In this document: in pieces, positions 31,525-38,989 of the stretch | Layout: each line of letters begins with the position of its first letter | Numbering within the stretch: position 1 is the stretch's first letter | DNA from: Streptomyces pacificus | GTDB lineage: Bacteria; Actinomycetota; Actinomycetes; Streptomycetales; Streptomycetaceae | Direction: 5' to 3' | DNA: 64,000 bases | Assembly: GCF_011766325.1 (NCBI RefSeq) | Contig: NZ_BLLG01000004.1 | Location: 372,001-436,000, forward strand | Notes under the pieces: model-generated | Told to the model about the DNA's origin: nothing | Database searches by the model: none | Seen by the model: only the letters and a program-made list of their open reading frames with translations | Made by a program: the position numbers and the translations under genes

Positions 31525-31959
31525 TCAGCCCCGGGTGCTCTCCGCCCTCCCGGCGCCGTGCCTGCCGTCCATGGACGGCGGGTCCTCCCCGTATACGAGC
31601 CGCCGGACGAGCCTCACCAGTTCGGCGGGCTCGAAGGGCTTGGCGAGAAAGGCGTCGACGCCCGCGGCGACGCCCGTGTCGACCTCGTGCCGGGTGCAGG
31701 CGCTGATGATCGCTATGGGCACGCGCCCCGTCCTCGCGTCCGACCGAAGCCGTGCGGCGGTCCGCAGGCCGTCGAGCCGGGGCATCACGACATCGAGCGT
31801 GATCACGTCCGGGCGCACCTCGTGGACGACCTTCAGGCACTCGGCACCATCGGCCGCGGTCACGACCTCGAAGCCCTCCAGCTCGAGGTTGACCCTGATC
31901 AGCTGCCGAATGACCCTGTTGTCGTCGACGACGAGCACCCGGCCGGACACACCTGACAC
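31525..31959 (-). CDS. Stand-alone response regulator receiver protein
   Basis: 144 residues from the GTG at 31959 (frame open far upstream into low-complexity sequence). A single CheY-like domain: VLVVDDNRVIRQLIRVNLEL, phospho-acceptor Asp near residue 54 in VITLDVVMPRLDG, AIISACTRHE and FLAKPFEPAELVRLV. No output domain; the last 20 residues are a basic tail. No kinase is adjacent. It is conserved beside this lysA region in Streptomyces as far as I recall. Confidence 0.9.
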   Translation of the reverse strand: MSGVSGRVLVVDDNRVIRQLIRVNLELEGFEVVTAADGAECLKVVHEVRPDVITLDVVMPRLDGLRTAARLRSDARTGRVPIAIISACTRHEVDTGVAAGVDAFLAKPFEPAELVRLVRRLVYGEDPPSMDGRHGAGRAESTRG

Positions 31960-32623
31960 AACTCGAGAGTAGGTCCGCGAACGCGCCCGCGTCCGGCTTT
32001 TCTCCACTTCTGACCCGTCCGGGGTGCGCGAGGGGCGCGAGAAGACGCGGCGCGGGCGGGCATGAGGGTGAAACGGCGGCCGCGGAACGGGCGGCGGCAG
32101 CACTGGCTCCGCCACGTTCGGCGCCGGAAGTGCCGGAGGGGCTGGGAGTGCCGGAGGGGCTGGGAGTGCCGCGAGTGTTCCGGGCGTTCCGGGTGTTCCG
32201 GGGCGTTCCGGGGCGTTCCGGGTCCCGGTCGTGCGAGGAGGCGCGGGGCCCGGACCTGAAGTGAGACGCGGACGGCGGGAGTGCGACTCGGTGGCAGCCG
32301 GCGCAAGTGGCCCGGAGAGGGGCCGCGGCACGACAAGGGCACGGGCCGCGGGGCCAGTCCGCGAGAGGGCGCCAGAAGACGGCGCGCGGCGGCCGGGACG
32401 GGGGACCGGGCAGACCGGCACACATGGCACACGCGGCCGGACCTCCGGTGGGAAACGGCCGCACGGGTGCGGGGCCGGGCAGCCGCTCCGCCGGAGCGGG
32501 AAGGACCGGGTGGCCGGCCCGAACCGCCCGGGCGGCTCCTTGGTCACGGGCTGGAAATACCTGTTCACGGGCACCCCATCGGAGCTGGTAGGGTTCTACC
32601 CGTCGCCGCCGAGAGCGGCGGAC
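31960..32623. repeat. Gene-free spacer upstream of tRNA-Arg with short tandem repeats
   Basis: About 660 bp with no convincing gene. An 18-bp unit TGCCGGAGGGGCTGGGAG occurs twice at 32131-32166, followed by several GTTCCGGGGC decamers at 32177-32222. The last 80 bp (GGGCTGGAAATACC.. GGTAGGGTTCTACCC) probably contain the tRNA promoter. Confidence 0.6.
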
Positions 32624-32695
32624 GCCCCCGTAGCTCAGGGGATAGAGCAACGGCCTCCGGAGCCGTGTGCGCAGGTTCGAATCCTGCCGGGGGCA
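32624..32695 (+). tRNA. tRNA-Arg, anticodon CCG
   Basis: Full cloverleaf: acceptor GCCCCCG / CGGGGGC, D arm GCTC..GAGC, anticodon stem ACGGC / GCCGT with loop CTCCGGA (anticodon 32657-32659), T arm GCAGG-TTCGAAT-CCTGC, discriminator A. CCA is not encoded. It decodes CGG. Its 3' half is repeated at 35598-35637, showing use as an integration site. Confidence 0.98.
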
Positions 32696-32748
32696 CTCGC
32701 CAGTCAGCCAGCAAGAATCATGCTCTGACCAGTGCGGATGCCGACAGA

Positions 32749-32785
32749 AGAGGGCGGGAGTCAGTCTCACTGACTCCCGCCCTCT
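32749..32785. terminator. Bidirectional terminator after tRNA-Arg
   Basis: Perfect 15-bp stem (AGAGGGCGGGAGTCA, 32749-32763, complement 32771-32785) with a 7-base loop. It can stop the tRNA transcript and, from the other side, the 91-aa gene, whose last codons lie within the right arm. Confidence 0.85.
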
Positions 32786-33042
32786 CTCATTCGTCTCATC
32801 AGCGCCAAGCGCAGGAGGGATGCGAGGCGTTCGGCCGTATCGGGGGACACTCGGCCCAGCTCGACGAGGCCGTATCCAAAGGCGTTCAGATCTGCGCGTA
32901 GATAGGGGAAGTCCTTCTCCAGCCCCGCGCGCACGAGGGCGTCACGTAGTGCGGTGGTCGCGCTTCGAGCCGCGTACCACCCGTCGCTGTCCAGGGGCGA
33001 CCACGTGGCGGAGTCGTGCCCGCTCGTCGGCTCACCCTGCAT
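32767..33042 (-). CDS. Small hypothetical protein
   Basis: 91 residues. N-terminus acidic and polar (MQGEPTSGHDSATWSPLDSD), then a helical domain (SATTALRDALVRAGLEKDF, LRADLNAFGYGLVELGRVSP, DTAERLASLLRLALMRRM). No family recognised. Its start overlaps the prim-pol-like gene by 11 bp, so they form a two-gene operon. A 25-bp exact copy of part of its 3' end occurs at 52462-52486. Confidence 0.75.
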   Translation of the reverse strand: MQGEPTSGHDSATWSPLDSDGWYAARSATTALRDALVRAGLEKDFPYLRADLNAFGYGLVELGRVSPDTAERLASLLRLALMRRMREGGSQ

Positions 33043-33592
33043 CCGTGGTCGTCTCCTCGGGAAGTGCAGCGACCGCCGCGTACGGCGTCGGGTACTGCTC
33101 GCCGAAGCGGTCGATCCTCGCGAGGAGCTCCGCAGATGCCACCAGTGCGGTCGCCAGGGCGACCGGCCGCAGCGGGTTGGCCTCCGGCCGGCGAATCGGC
33201 GTGCGAAGCCACTGGTAGCGGTCGCCGGAGAGCGGGATGGGGCCGGGCACTACGACCGCGGAGCCGTGGCCGAGGTACCGGTACGGCGGAGGTGAAGGGG
33301 TTTCGCGTTCGAGGTAGTGCGTGAAGGCGTCGCGGCTCTGCGAGCCGAGGAAGAAGCCGACGCGTTGCGCCTTGCGGTCGACGAGCGACGGACCGAACGG
33401 GAGGCTACTGCGGGTGAGCCGGTCGAACATCTCCAAGCCGAGGCGCTGTTCGACGCTCACCACGTCGAAGGAGCAGCCCGTCGCGAGCAGGCACGGCATC
33501 CGAGGATCGTCCGCCCAAGCCTGTCGGCACAGCGCCGGGTCTTCCGCCGCCGCGGACAGCCATTCCATGCCGCGCCTGTTCACCCTCTGCAC
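33032..33592 (-). CDS. Short prim-pol-like protein (bifunctional DNA primase/polymerase family)
   Basis: 186 residues from a GTG at 33592 (ATG at 33568 possible). EWLSAAAEDPALCRQAWADD, PCLLATGCSFDVVSVEQRLG, VGFFLGSQSRDAF and YRYLGHGSAVVVPGPIPL resemble the short prim-pol-type proteins annotated in Streptomyces. The catalytic acidic residues of a full prim-pol are not clearly present and it is about half the length of replicative versions, so enzymatic activity is uncertain. It may be a relic of element replication or a regulator paired with the 91-aa protein. Confidence 0.65.
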   Translation of the reverse strand: MQRVNRRGMEWLSAAAEDPALCRQAWADDPRMPCLLATGCSFDVVSVEQRLGLEMFDRLTRSSLPFGPSLVDRKAQRVGFFLGSQSRDAFTHYLERETPSPPPYRYLGHGSAVVVPGPIPLSGDRYQWLRTPIRRPEANPLRPVALATALVASAELLARIDRFGEQYPTPYAAVAALPEETTTDAG

Positions 33593-33900
33593 GTCGTCTC
33601 ACCCGAGGCTGTCAGAGAGGGGTCGGTCGTTCACCGTCGGCACCCTGCGCGACCTTCGGGGCCTGCGTCACGAGATCGGGCAACTTGCATCCTCCCCGAG
33701 GCCGAGGGAGGCCCGGAGCCGCTCGAAGTCCGCGGGGTACGCCCTCTCGCGGAGTGCACCACCAATCAGGCGTTCCGCATCAGACGCCAGCCTGCGCCTC
33801 GCACTGAACTTGTTGCACGGTACGCCCGAGGCCCGTCGGCGCCTCGCGGGACGTGTCCCACCTGTCCGACCGTCCGGATAAGACTCTCACCTGCACAAAA

Positions 33901-33934
33901 ACCCCGGACAGCCCCGACAGAAGCTGTCCGGGGT
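33901..33934. terminator. Hairpin ACCCCGGACAG / CTGTCCGGGGT
   Basis: Perfect 11-bp stem with a 12-base loop in the 800-bp gap between the prim-pol-like gene and the antitoxin. It is preceded by ACAAAA, and reads as a terminator in either direction; the gene it served is no longer visible. Confidence 0.65.
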
Positions 33935-33954
33935 GTGAGGGGTGTCCGGTCAAG

Positions 33955-33996
33955 GACGGGCTGTAACACCCCACGCTCGGGGTGTTGCAGCCCGTC
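33955..33996. terminator. 18-nt arm hairpin, probable terminator
   Basis: GACGGGCTG-T-AACACCCC (33955-33972) pairs with GGGGTGTT-G-CAGCCCGTC (33979-33996) with one T-G wobble and a 6-base loop. Two strong hairpins within 100 bp and no gene attached suggest deletion of a former element gene such as an integrase. Confidence 0.75.
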
Positions 33997-34070
33997 GGCG
34001 TAGCCGACCTCGCAATGGGTGTAGGAGCCGGAGGCGACTTCCGATCTCCCCGCCTACACCAGCGGCCCTC

Positions 34071-34142
34071 GCGACACGCCTCCGCCGCACTCTGTGTCGC
34101 CGCACACCCCCGGTCTGGCTTCGCCGCAGGTCAGAGGGATAG
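34071..34142. repeat. 72-bp repeat, copy 1, upstream of toxin-antitoxin pair
   Basis: Starts GCGACACGCCTCCG and ends CCGCAGGTCAGAGGGATAG. It matches 35502-35574 over its full length at roughly three quarters identity by eye. The end resembles the D-arm region of the tRNA-Arg gene (GCTCAGGGGATAG). Confidence 0.7.
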
Positions 34143-34180
34143 ACAGCGCCGACCGCCGCAAATCACCCCTAGGATCTGTT

Positions 34181-34214
34181 GCGAATGTTTCGAATATTGC
34201 GGATACTTCGATAG
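34181..34214. promoter_or_regulatory. Probable operator of the toxin-antitoxin operon
   Basis: Two similar 16-bp units, GCGAATGTTTCGAATA (34181-34196) and GCGGATACTTCGATAG (34199-34214), in an unusually A+T-rich patch 175 bp before the antitoxin start. Spaced 18 bp apart, they are suited to cooperative binding by the HTH antitoxin. Confidence 0.45.
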
Positions 34215-34389
34215 GTAGGCAGCACTGACCACCAAGACCAGAACCACCACCACCGCCACCATGACGGCCGTAGGCCCCGTGCGTCGCGCCGACGACAAAC
34301 GACGGGGCCTGCAACCGTCACGCCAGCCCACCCTCGCGCCGACGACGGCGGGCTATTGGCGCCCACCCACGGCTACCAGGGGCGCACGG

Positions 34390-34851
34390 ATGACCAAGAT
34401 CGATATTCGTCCGGTGAAACTCCCGGACGACAAGCAGAAGACTGCACACCAAGCCCTCACCCGGGTCCGGGCCTACCTGGCAGAGCACCAGGAGGCTTCC
34501 CAGATCACTGTCATCGTTCAAGATGAAGGCGATCGTGAGCCCTTGGCTCTCCCTCGCGAGGCTGTAGAGCTCCTCGCGTCGCTCCTGGCGCATCTTGGCG
34601 CCGGCCGGGCCGTGTCCATCGTTCCGTCAGACGCCGAGCTCACCACTCAGCAAGCAGCCGACATACTCAACGTGTCCCGACCTTTCCTCATCGGCCTCTT
34701 GGATGCCGGAGAGATCGAGTTCCGGACCGTTGGCTCGCACCGCAGAATCACCGCGTCGTCTCTGATGGAGTACCAGCGCAGGGACGACCACCGTCGCCGA
34801 GGCGTGGCTGATGAGCTCACCCAGCTCGGCCAGGAGATGGGAATGATCTAG
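34390..34851 (+). CDS. Antitoxin with excisionase-type (MerR-like) DNA-binding domain
   Basis: 153 residues from the ATG at 34390 (MTKIDIRPVKLPDDKQKTAH); the frame is open to 34261 but the upstream residues are not conserved-looking. The C-terminal half is an excisionase/HTH_17 domain: AELTTQQAADILNVSRPFLI, GEIEFRTVGSHRRITASSLM. The N-terminal part (LTRVRAYLAEHQEASQITVI) is probably the toxin-binding region. The stop codon is 3 bp before the PIN gene, the standard antitoxin-first layout. It likely represses its own operon. Confidence 0.88.
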   Translation: MTKIDIRPVKLPDDKQKTAHQALTRVRAYLAEHQEASQITVIVQDEGDREPLALPREAVELLASLLAHLGAGRAVSIVPSDAELTTQQAADILNVSRPFLIGLLDAGEIEFRTVGSHRRITASSLMEYQRRDDHRRRGVADELTQLGQEMGMI

Positions 34852-34854
34852 GCC

Positions 34855-35415
34855 ATGGCTTTCGTCGCCGTCTACGACGCCAACGTCCTGTATCCGAGCA
34901 CCTTGCGTGACGTACTCATCCGCGTAGCGCAGGCAGGGCTTGTACAGGCGAAGTGGACGGACCAGATCCTCGATGAGACCTTCCGCAATCTGAGGAAGAA
35001 TCGGCCTGACCTTGATCCGAAGAAATTAGATCGTACGCGGGAGCTGATGTCAGGGGCGATCCGGGATGTGCTGGTCAAGGGGCACGAACCGCTGATCGAC
35101 ATACTCGAACTGCCGGATCCCGACGACCGGCACGTCCTGGCCGCTGCCATCAAGGCGAAAGCGCAGGTGATCGTCACATCCAACCTGAAGGACTTCCCCA
35201 CCGACAAGCTGTCCGTGTGGGATGTACAGGCCGTCCATCCAGACGCCTTCATCGAGGCTCAGGTCGACCTCTCCCCCCGGCTGGTGTACGGAGTGCTTAC
35301 GCAGATAGCGGACTCCTGGGAAAGCCCGCCGAACGCAGTGGTCGCGGACGTGATCGATTCACTGGAGCGAGAAGGCCTGGTGGCGTCGGTAGCGGCACTG
35401 CGAGCCTTGACCTAG
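34855..35415 (+). CDS. PIN-domain toxin (VapC-like ribonuclease)
   Basis: 186 residues. Conserved acidic residues of the PIN fold: YDANVLYPSTLRD (Asp), ILDETFRNLRKNRPD (Glu), ELPDPDDRHVLAAAIKAKAQ (Asp pair) and TSNLKDF. The C-terminal 50 residues (SPRLVYGVLTQIADSWESPP) extend beyond a minimal PIN domain. It should cleave RNA, possibly tRNA or mRNA, when freed from the antitoxin. Codon use is less G+C-biased than neighbouring core genes. Confidence 0.88.
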   Translation: MAFVAVYDANVLYPSTLRDVLIRVAQAGLVQAKWTDQILDETFRNLRKNRPDLDPKKLDRTRELMSGAIRDVLVKGHEPLIDILELPDPDDRHVLAAAIKAKAQVIVTSNLKDFPTDKLSVWDVQAVHPDAFIEAQVDLSPRLVYGVLTQIADSWESPPNAVVADVIDSLEREGLVASVAALRALT

Positions 35416-35425
35416 ACACCCTTCT

Positions 35426-35466
35426 GACGCCCGTGCCCTGGCCGGTCCGGCCAGGGCACGGGCGTC
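35426..35466 (+). terminator. 20-bp hairpin terminator after the PIN gene
   Basis: Nearly perfect palindrome GACGCCCGTGCCCTGGCCGG around a single central base, starting 11 bases after the toxin stop codon. Confidence 0.85.
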
Positions 35467-35501
35467 TCCGGGCGCCAGCGAGCTTTCGCGCTCCAGTGCG
35501 C

Positions 35502-35574
35502 GCGACACGCCTCCGACACACTCTGCGTTGCCGACTATCCCTTGCGTGGCTCCACCGCAGGTCAGAGGCCATAG
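35502..35574. repeat. 72-bp repeat, copy 2, downstream of toxin-antitoxin pair
   Basis: Degenerate direct repeat of 34071-34142. It is followed after 23 bp by the tRNA-derived att copy, so together 35560-35637 look like a decayed tRNA-like segment with an insertion. Confidence 0.7.
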
Positions 35575-35597
35575 AGGGGGACAACCAGACAATCAAT

Positions 35598-35637
35598 CCG
35601 GAGTCGTGTGCGCAGGTTCGAAGCCTGTCGGGGGCAC
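35598..35637 (+). repeat. Right att site, copy of tRNA-Arg 3' end
   Basis: CCGGAG(T)CGTGTGCGCAGG.. matches tRNA positions 32657-32696 at 37 of 40 bases; the changes are at 35604, 35623 and 35628. The changes would disrupt pairing in the T and acceptor stems, so it is not a tRNA gene. Confidence 0.85.
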
Positions 35638-35716
35638 CCGGAGGACGGGAACGGTGCTGCCGGTTTCGACGTTTCGTTCCCCGCGAGTGCCGCGGTCGGG
35701 CATCAGCACTTCGGTG

Positions 35717-35809
35717 GTGATGCCCGATTTCCTGTTCCCCAGGTCCCTCTCTCGGGTGACGGCCACCGTGCGTCAACCATGTGCCCCGGGATCGTCACCC
35801 GCAGGGTCA
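35717..35809 (+). repeat. 93-bp dispersed repeat, copy A
   Basis: About 88% identical by hand alignment to 55182-55274 (two single-base indels). Begins GTGATGCCCGAT, contains CGGGTGACG (35753-35761) and its complement CGTCACCCG (35793-35801), and ends CCCGCAGGGTCA. The indels break any shared reading frame, so it is not conserved as protein. Confidence 0.8.
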
Positions 35810-36004
35810 CTTCCCCCGCGAGGCCGACGCTGCAAGTCCTCCGGCAGACGGGACGGGTCCACGTCCAACAGCGGCAGGGCGTCCCGCAGAGCCGCGTTGT
35901 CGGCGGCGGCCACCGAAGCCGCGCCGGGTTCGGTCAGCCGGGCCAACTGATCGGCAGGCGCCTTCCGGAGCGTGTCACGGAACACCCGCGCATGCTCATG
36001 CTCA
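35773..36004 (-). pseudogene. Possible 3' remnant of an unknown gene
   Basis: A minus-strand frame gives a protein-like C-terminus (RVFRDTLRKAPADQLARLTE.. ALPLLDVDPSRLPEDLQRR) of about 75 residues with no start codon context of its own; upstream the frame is the antisense of the SEC-C gene. It overlaps the 93-bp repeat. I do not recognise the family, and it could be chance. Nothing else is seen between 35640 and 36168. Confidence 0.25.
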
Positions 36005-36168
36005 CCGAACCCTCCCCGTCGCCCCCCACCCCTGATACCGGCGGGGGCCGCCGTGCAGCCGTCTGTGACGGGGCGGGCCCCGGACAATGCGGGCGCGCGT
36101 TCCACGGGTGATGCCTCGCGAGGGCTCCGCACGCACCGGGACGCATTGCTTATCGGTAGGGTTTTCCC

Positions 36169-37206
36169 GTGACCGAACTCGCTGCCTCTGATGCCCCAAC
36201 AACCGCCTACGGGACCTTTCTTGGCACCCAGCGCGGAGAGCCGTCCGCCGCCATGTGCGAGCGCTGGGCGGATGAGCACGCCGGTGATCCGGAGGAACCA
36301 CGGGCACTGGTGGACGCCGGATGGCTCACGGTCCGAAACGGCGAGGCCGAGGGGGCTCTGTCTCTGTTCCGGCGCGCCGCCGCCTGCGATGGCGAGTACC
36401 GCCTCGACGCCCACGTCGGCATCGTCGACCAGTTGTACGCGCTGGGCCGCGCGACGGAGGCCGAGCACACCCAGGAGGACCTACGGGCTCACCTCGACGC
36501 CGAACACACCGGGGAGGCGCGGCTGCGGGTCATCGACGACATGGTCGAGGCGCTGACCGAGGCAGGGCGGTACGAGCGGGCACTTGAGTGGTGCCAGGCG
36601 GGCCTGGACCGTATCACCGCAAACGACGACGGCCTTCAGGCCGCCGAGTACCGGCATATGCTGCTCATCGACCGCGGCTTCCTGCGCGGCGAGTTGGGGA
36701 TCGAGCTTGACGAGGACGACCTCGCCGCAGAGGCGGAGGCGAACGCCTCCTTCGCGGAGTTCCGGGAGGGACTGCGGGGTGCGCTGTCGCAGGGACCGTC
36801 GGTGGACGTGCCCGAGGACGGGGAGGCGTTCGACGGAATCGTGCTGCGCTGGGTCCGCGAGGACTTCGCCGCCGTCCGCGCCCGCTGGCTGGAGTCGACC
36901 GCCCACTACGGCGACGACTACGACACCTACGCCGAGCGGCTGCAGCGTGAGGCCCGCGCCTACAGCGAGGCCGGCGCTGCCCGTGTCCGGATGGTCAGCG
37001 CCACCCTCACCGAGTTCGAGGCGTACACGGACCGGCAGGGCCGTGACAAGGACGCGGCGGAGACCCGGCGTTCCTTCGGCGAGTGGTATGCCCTGACGGG
37101 ACACCCTGAGCGTGTCCTGTTGTGGCCGCCGGCGCGCAACGGCCCGTGCTGGTGCGACTCGGGCCGCAAGTACAAGAAGTGCTGCGGTGCGCCCGCGAAG
37201 AACTGA
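36169..37206 (+). CDS. SEC-C zinc-motif protein with TPR-like helical body
   Basis: 345 residues from a GTG. The C-terminal end GPCWCDSGRKYKKCCG is the SEC-C metal-binding motif (C-x-C-x8-C-C), otherwise found at the SecA C-terminus and in many stand-alone proteins. The body is helical and repeat-like (DAGWLTVRNGEAEGALSLFR, AHVGIVDQLYALGRATEAEH, VEALTEAGRYERALEWCQAG), consistent with TPR units. SEC-C proteins are frequent in defence and accessory loci, but no function is assigned here. A hairpin separates it from the convergent kinase gene. Confidence 0.85.
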   Translation: MTELAASDAPTTAYGTFLGTQRGEPSAAMCERWADEHAGDPEEPRALVDAGWLTVRNGEAEGALSLFRRAAACDGEYRLDAHVGIVDQLYALGRATEAEHTQEDLRAHLDAEHTGEARLRVIDDMVEALTEAGRYERALEWCQAGLDRITANDDGLQAAEYRHMLLIDRGFLRGELGIELDEDDLAAEAEANASFAEFREGLRGALSQGPSVDVPEDGEAFDGIVLRWVREDFAAVRARWLESTAHYGDDYDTYAERLQREARAYSEAGAARVRMVSATLTEFEAYTDRQGRDKDAAETRRSFGEWYALTGHPERVLLWPPARNGPCWCDSGRKYKKCCGAPAKN

Positions 37207-37209
37207 CGC

Positions 37210-37242
37210 ACGGTGGGAGCCGCGGCGGCCGCGAGCCACCGT
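37210..37242. terminator. Hairpin between convergent SEC-C and kinase genes
   Basis: ACGGTGG / CCACCGT outer stem (37210-37216, 37236-37242) enclosing GCCGCGGC-rich sequence, 4 bases after the SEC-C stop. Confidence 0.6.
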
Positions 37243-37287
37243 CCGCTGCGGACGCGAGGCGGTGACCGGCTCACGAGTCCGGCCCGT

Positions 37288-38865
37288 TCAGGCGCCCCGG
37301 CCGTCGGGATCCAGCCGTATCAGCGCCAGGGCCTCGGCGACCTCGGCGGTCAGCTCGTCCGCGGGGCCGTAGACGACGTCGAGGTCGGCGTGCAGCGGTT
37401 CGAGGACGACCGCGGCGTCGGCGGCCCGGCCCTGGGCGAGCAGCAGCATGCCGATGTCACGGCGGAGTTCGACGGCTTCCTCGCTGACGTCGCCGTCCAC
37501 GGACCGGACGACGGCCAGTACCGCTTCGAGCGCCGTGAGCGCCTCCGTCACCTGGCCGAGTTCGGCGCGGCAGCGGGCGGCCTGGGCACGGCAGGCGCGG
37601 GCCTGCTCGCCCGTGGGCCCCGAGACCCGTGCGTATGCGTCGGCGAGCGCCGTGAACTCGGGCAGGGCGGCGCGGTAGTCGCCGCCGAGCAGCCGGATCG
37701 CCGCCCGCTGCGTGCGCAGTTCCAGCACCTGCCGGTTCTCGGTGCCCAGCGCGCGGGCGGCGGGCTCGATGGCCGCGCTGAGCACCTCCGCGGCCTGGGT
37801 GAACCGCTCCTCTTCGAGGAGGGCGTCGGAGTGGGCGTAGGCGTCCTTGATGTCCGCCCGGATCTCGTCCGGTACGGGCACGGGCCCGGGGGCCCGCTCC
37901 CCCGGGGGCGCCGGGGCGGCCGCCGGCCGGGGCCGGGAGCGGGGTGCGTACGGGTGGCGGAACAGCCCGGTCGGGTCCGGGGCGCCGGCCGGGCCCGTCT
38001 CGCCGGGCGGCGGTTCCTCACCGGCCCGCGGGAGGAGGGGCCGCAGCCGCTCGTACACCTCCTGGACGTCGGCGGGCCGCGCCTCGGGGGCCTTGGCGAG
38101 CAGGTGCAGGACGAGTTCCTCCAGCGCGGCCGGGACCTCGGGGCGCAGCCGCCGCAGCGGGGTGGGGGCCTCGTTGACGTGCCGGTACATGAGGGCGAGT
38201 TCGCTGTCCGCCTGGAACAGGGCGCGCCCGGCGAGCAGTTCGTGCAGGACGCAGCCCAGCGCGTACAGGTCCGTCCGCGGGGTGACGCGCCCGCCGCGGA
38301 CCTGCTCGGGCGCCATGTACTGGGAGGTGCCGACCGGGCTCCCGGTCGCGGTCAGCTTGGTGGCGTCGGCGCGCAGGATGGCCGCGATGCCGAAGTCCAG
38401 CACCTTCACGGTCCCGTCGCGGGCGACGAGGACGTTCCCCGGCTTGAGGTCCCGGTGGATCACGGGCACCTCGTGGGCGTGCGACAGCACGGTGGCCACC
38501 TGCGCGGCCACCGACACGGCCCAGCCGACCGGCAGCGGCCGGACCGGGTCCACGTAGGCGGACAGCCGGACGCCGTCGACCAGCTCCATGACGAGGAACA
38601 GGTGCTCATGGGCGTCGTCGAGGACGGCGTCGTAGACCTGCGGCACCCCGGGGTGCCGGATGCGGGCCGTGATCCGGGCCTCGCGCCGGAACCGCCTGGC
38701 GAGCTCGTCCGCCATCTGCGGCGAGGTGACGGCCTGCGACCGGATGAGCTTCACCGCCACGGGCCGGTCCAGCACGGAGTCGTAGCCGCGCCAGACGTCG
38801 CCCATGCCGCCGTGACTCAGCTCCTCCAGGAGTTCGTAACGTCCGTCGATGATCCGCTGCGGCAC
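37288..38865 (-). CDS. Soluble Ser/Thr protein kinase with C-terminal helical (TPR-like) domain
   Basis: 525 residues from the GTG at 38865; the frame is open to 39375 across the HATPase gene. Kinase domain at 1-275: GGMGDVWRGYD glycine loop, VAVKLI Lys, VIHRDLKPGNVLV catalytic loop, LDFGIAAIL, GTSQYMAPEQVRG. A Pro-rich linker (about 285-335) leads to a helical C-terminal domain (ALLEEERFTQAAEVLSAAIE, ALPEFTALADAYARV, AQAARCRAELGQVTEALTAL). No membrane helix or PASTA repeats, unlike PknB. It faces the HATPase gene in the same direction, 124 bp apart. Confidence 0.93.
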   Translation of the reverse strand: MPQRIIDGRYELLEELSHGGMGDVWRGYDSVLDRPVAVKLIRSQAVTSPQMADELARRFRREARITARIRHPGVPQVYDAVLDDAHEHLFLVMELVDGVRLSAYVDPVRPLPVGWAVSVAAQVATVLSHAHEVPVIHRDLKPGNVLVARDGTVKVLDFGIAAILRADATKLTATGSPVGTSQYMAPEQVRGGRVTPRTDLYALGCVLHELLAGRALFQADSELALMYRHVNEAPTPLRRLRPEVPAALEELVLHLLAKAPEARPADVQEVYERLRPLLPRAGEEPPPGETGPAGAPDPTGLFRHPYAPRSRPRPAAAPAPPGERAPGPVPVPDEIRADIKDAYAHSDALLEEERFTQAAEVLSAAIEPAARALGTENRQVLELRTQRAAIRLLGGDYRAALPEFTALADAYARVSGPTGEQARACRAQAARCRAELGQVTEALTALEAVLAVVRSVDGDVSEEAVELRRDIGMLLLAQGRAADAAVVLEPLHADLDVVYGPADELTAEVAEALALIRLDPDGRGA

Positions 38866-38989
38866 CGTGCCCCTGCCCCGTGGTGTTGCTGTCGCCGACG
38901 TGGCACCCGGGCTGGTGTCGGCCGGCCCCACGTGTCGGACCAGTGTGGTGGGGTCACGATCTTCCGTCCAGGGAGGCGTACGAGGTACG

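Larger units (their letters stand above)
32657..35637. mobile_element. tRNA-Arg-bounded integrative element remnant (2.9 kb)
   Basis: The 3' end of tRNA-Arg (32657-32696) is repeated in the same orientation at 35598-35637 with three mismatches over 40 bp, the pattern left by tyrosine-recombinase integration at a tRNA. Between the copies are the 91-aa gene, the prim-pol-like gene, strong hairpins and a toxin-antitoxin pair, but no integrase or replication gene. Mismatches suggest an old event; it is a remnant or an element mobilised in trans. Confidence 0.65.

Noticed and set aside
33766..33969. 67-codon minus-strand frame between the prim-pol-like and antitoxin genes
   Set aside because: It spans the hairpin at 33901-33934, has no ribosome site, and neighbouring frames are equally open.
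35598..35637. Second tRNA-Arg gene
   Set aside because: Only the 3' half matches; mismatches fall in the T and acceptor stems, and the 5' acceptor strand is missing.
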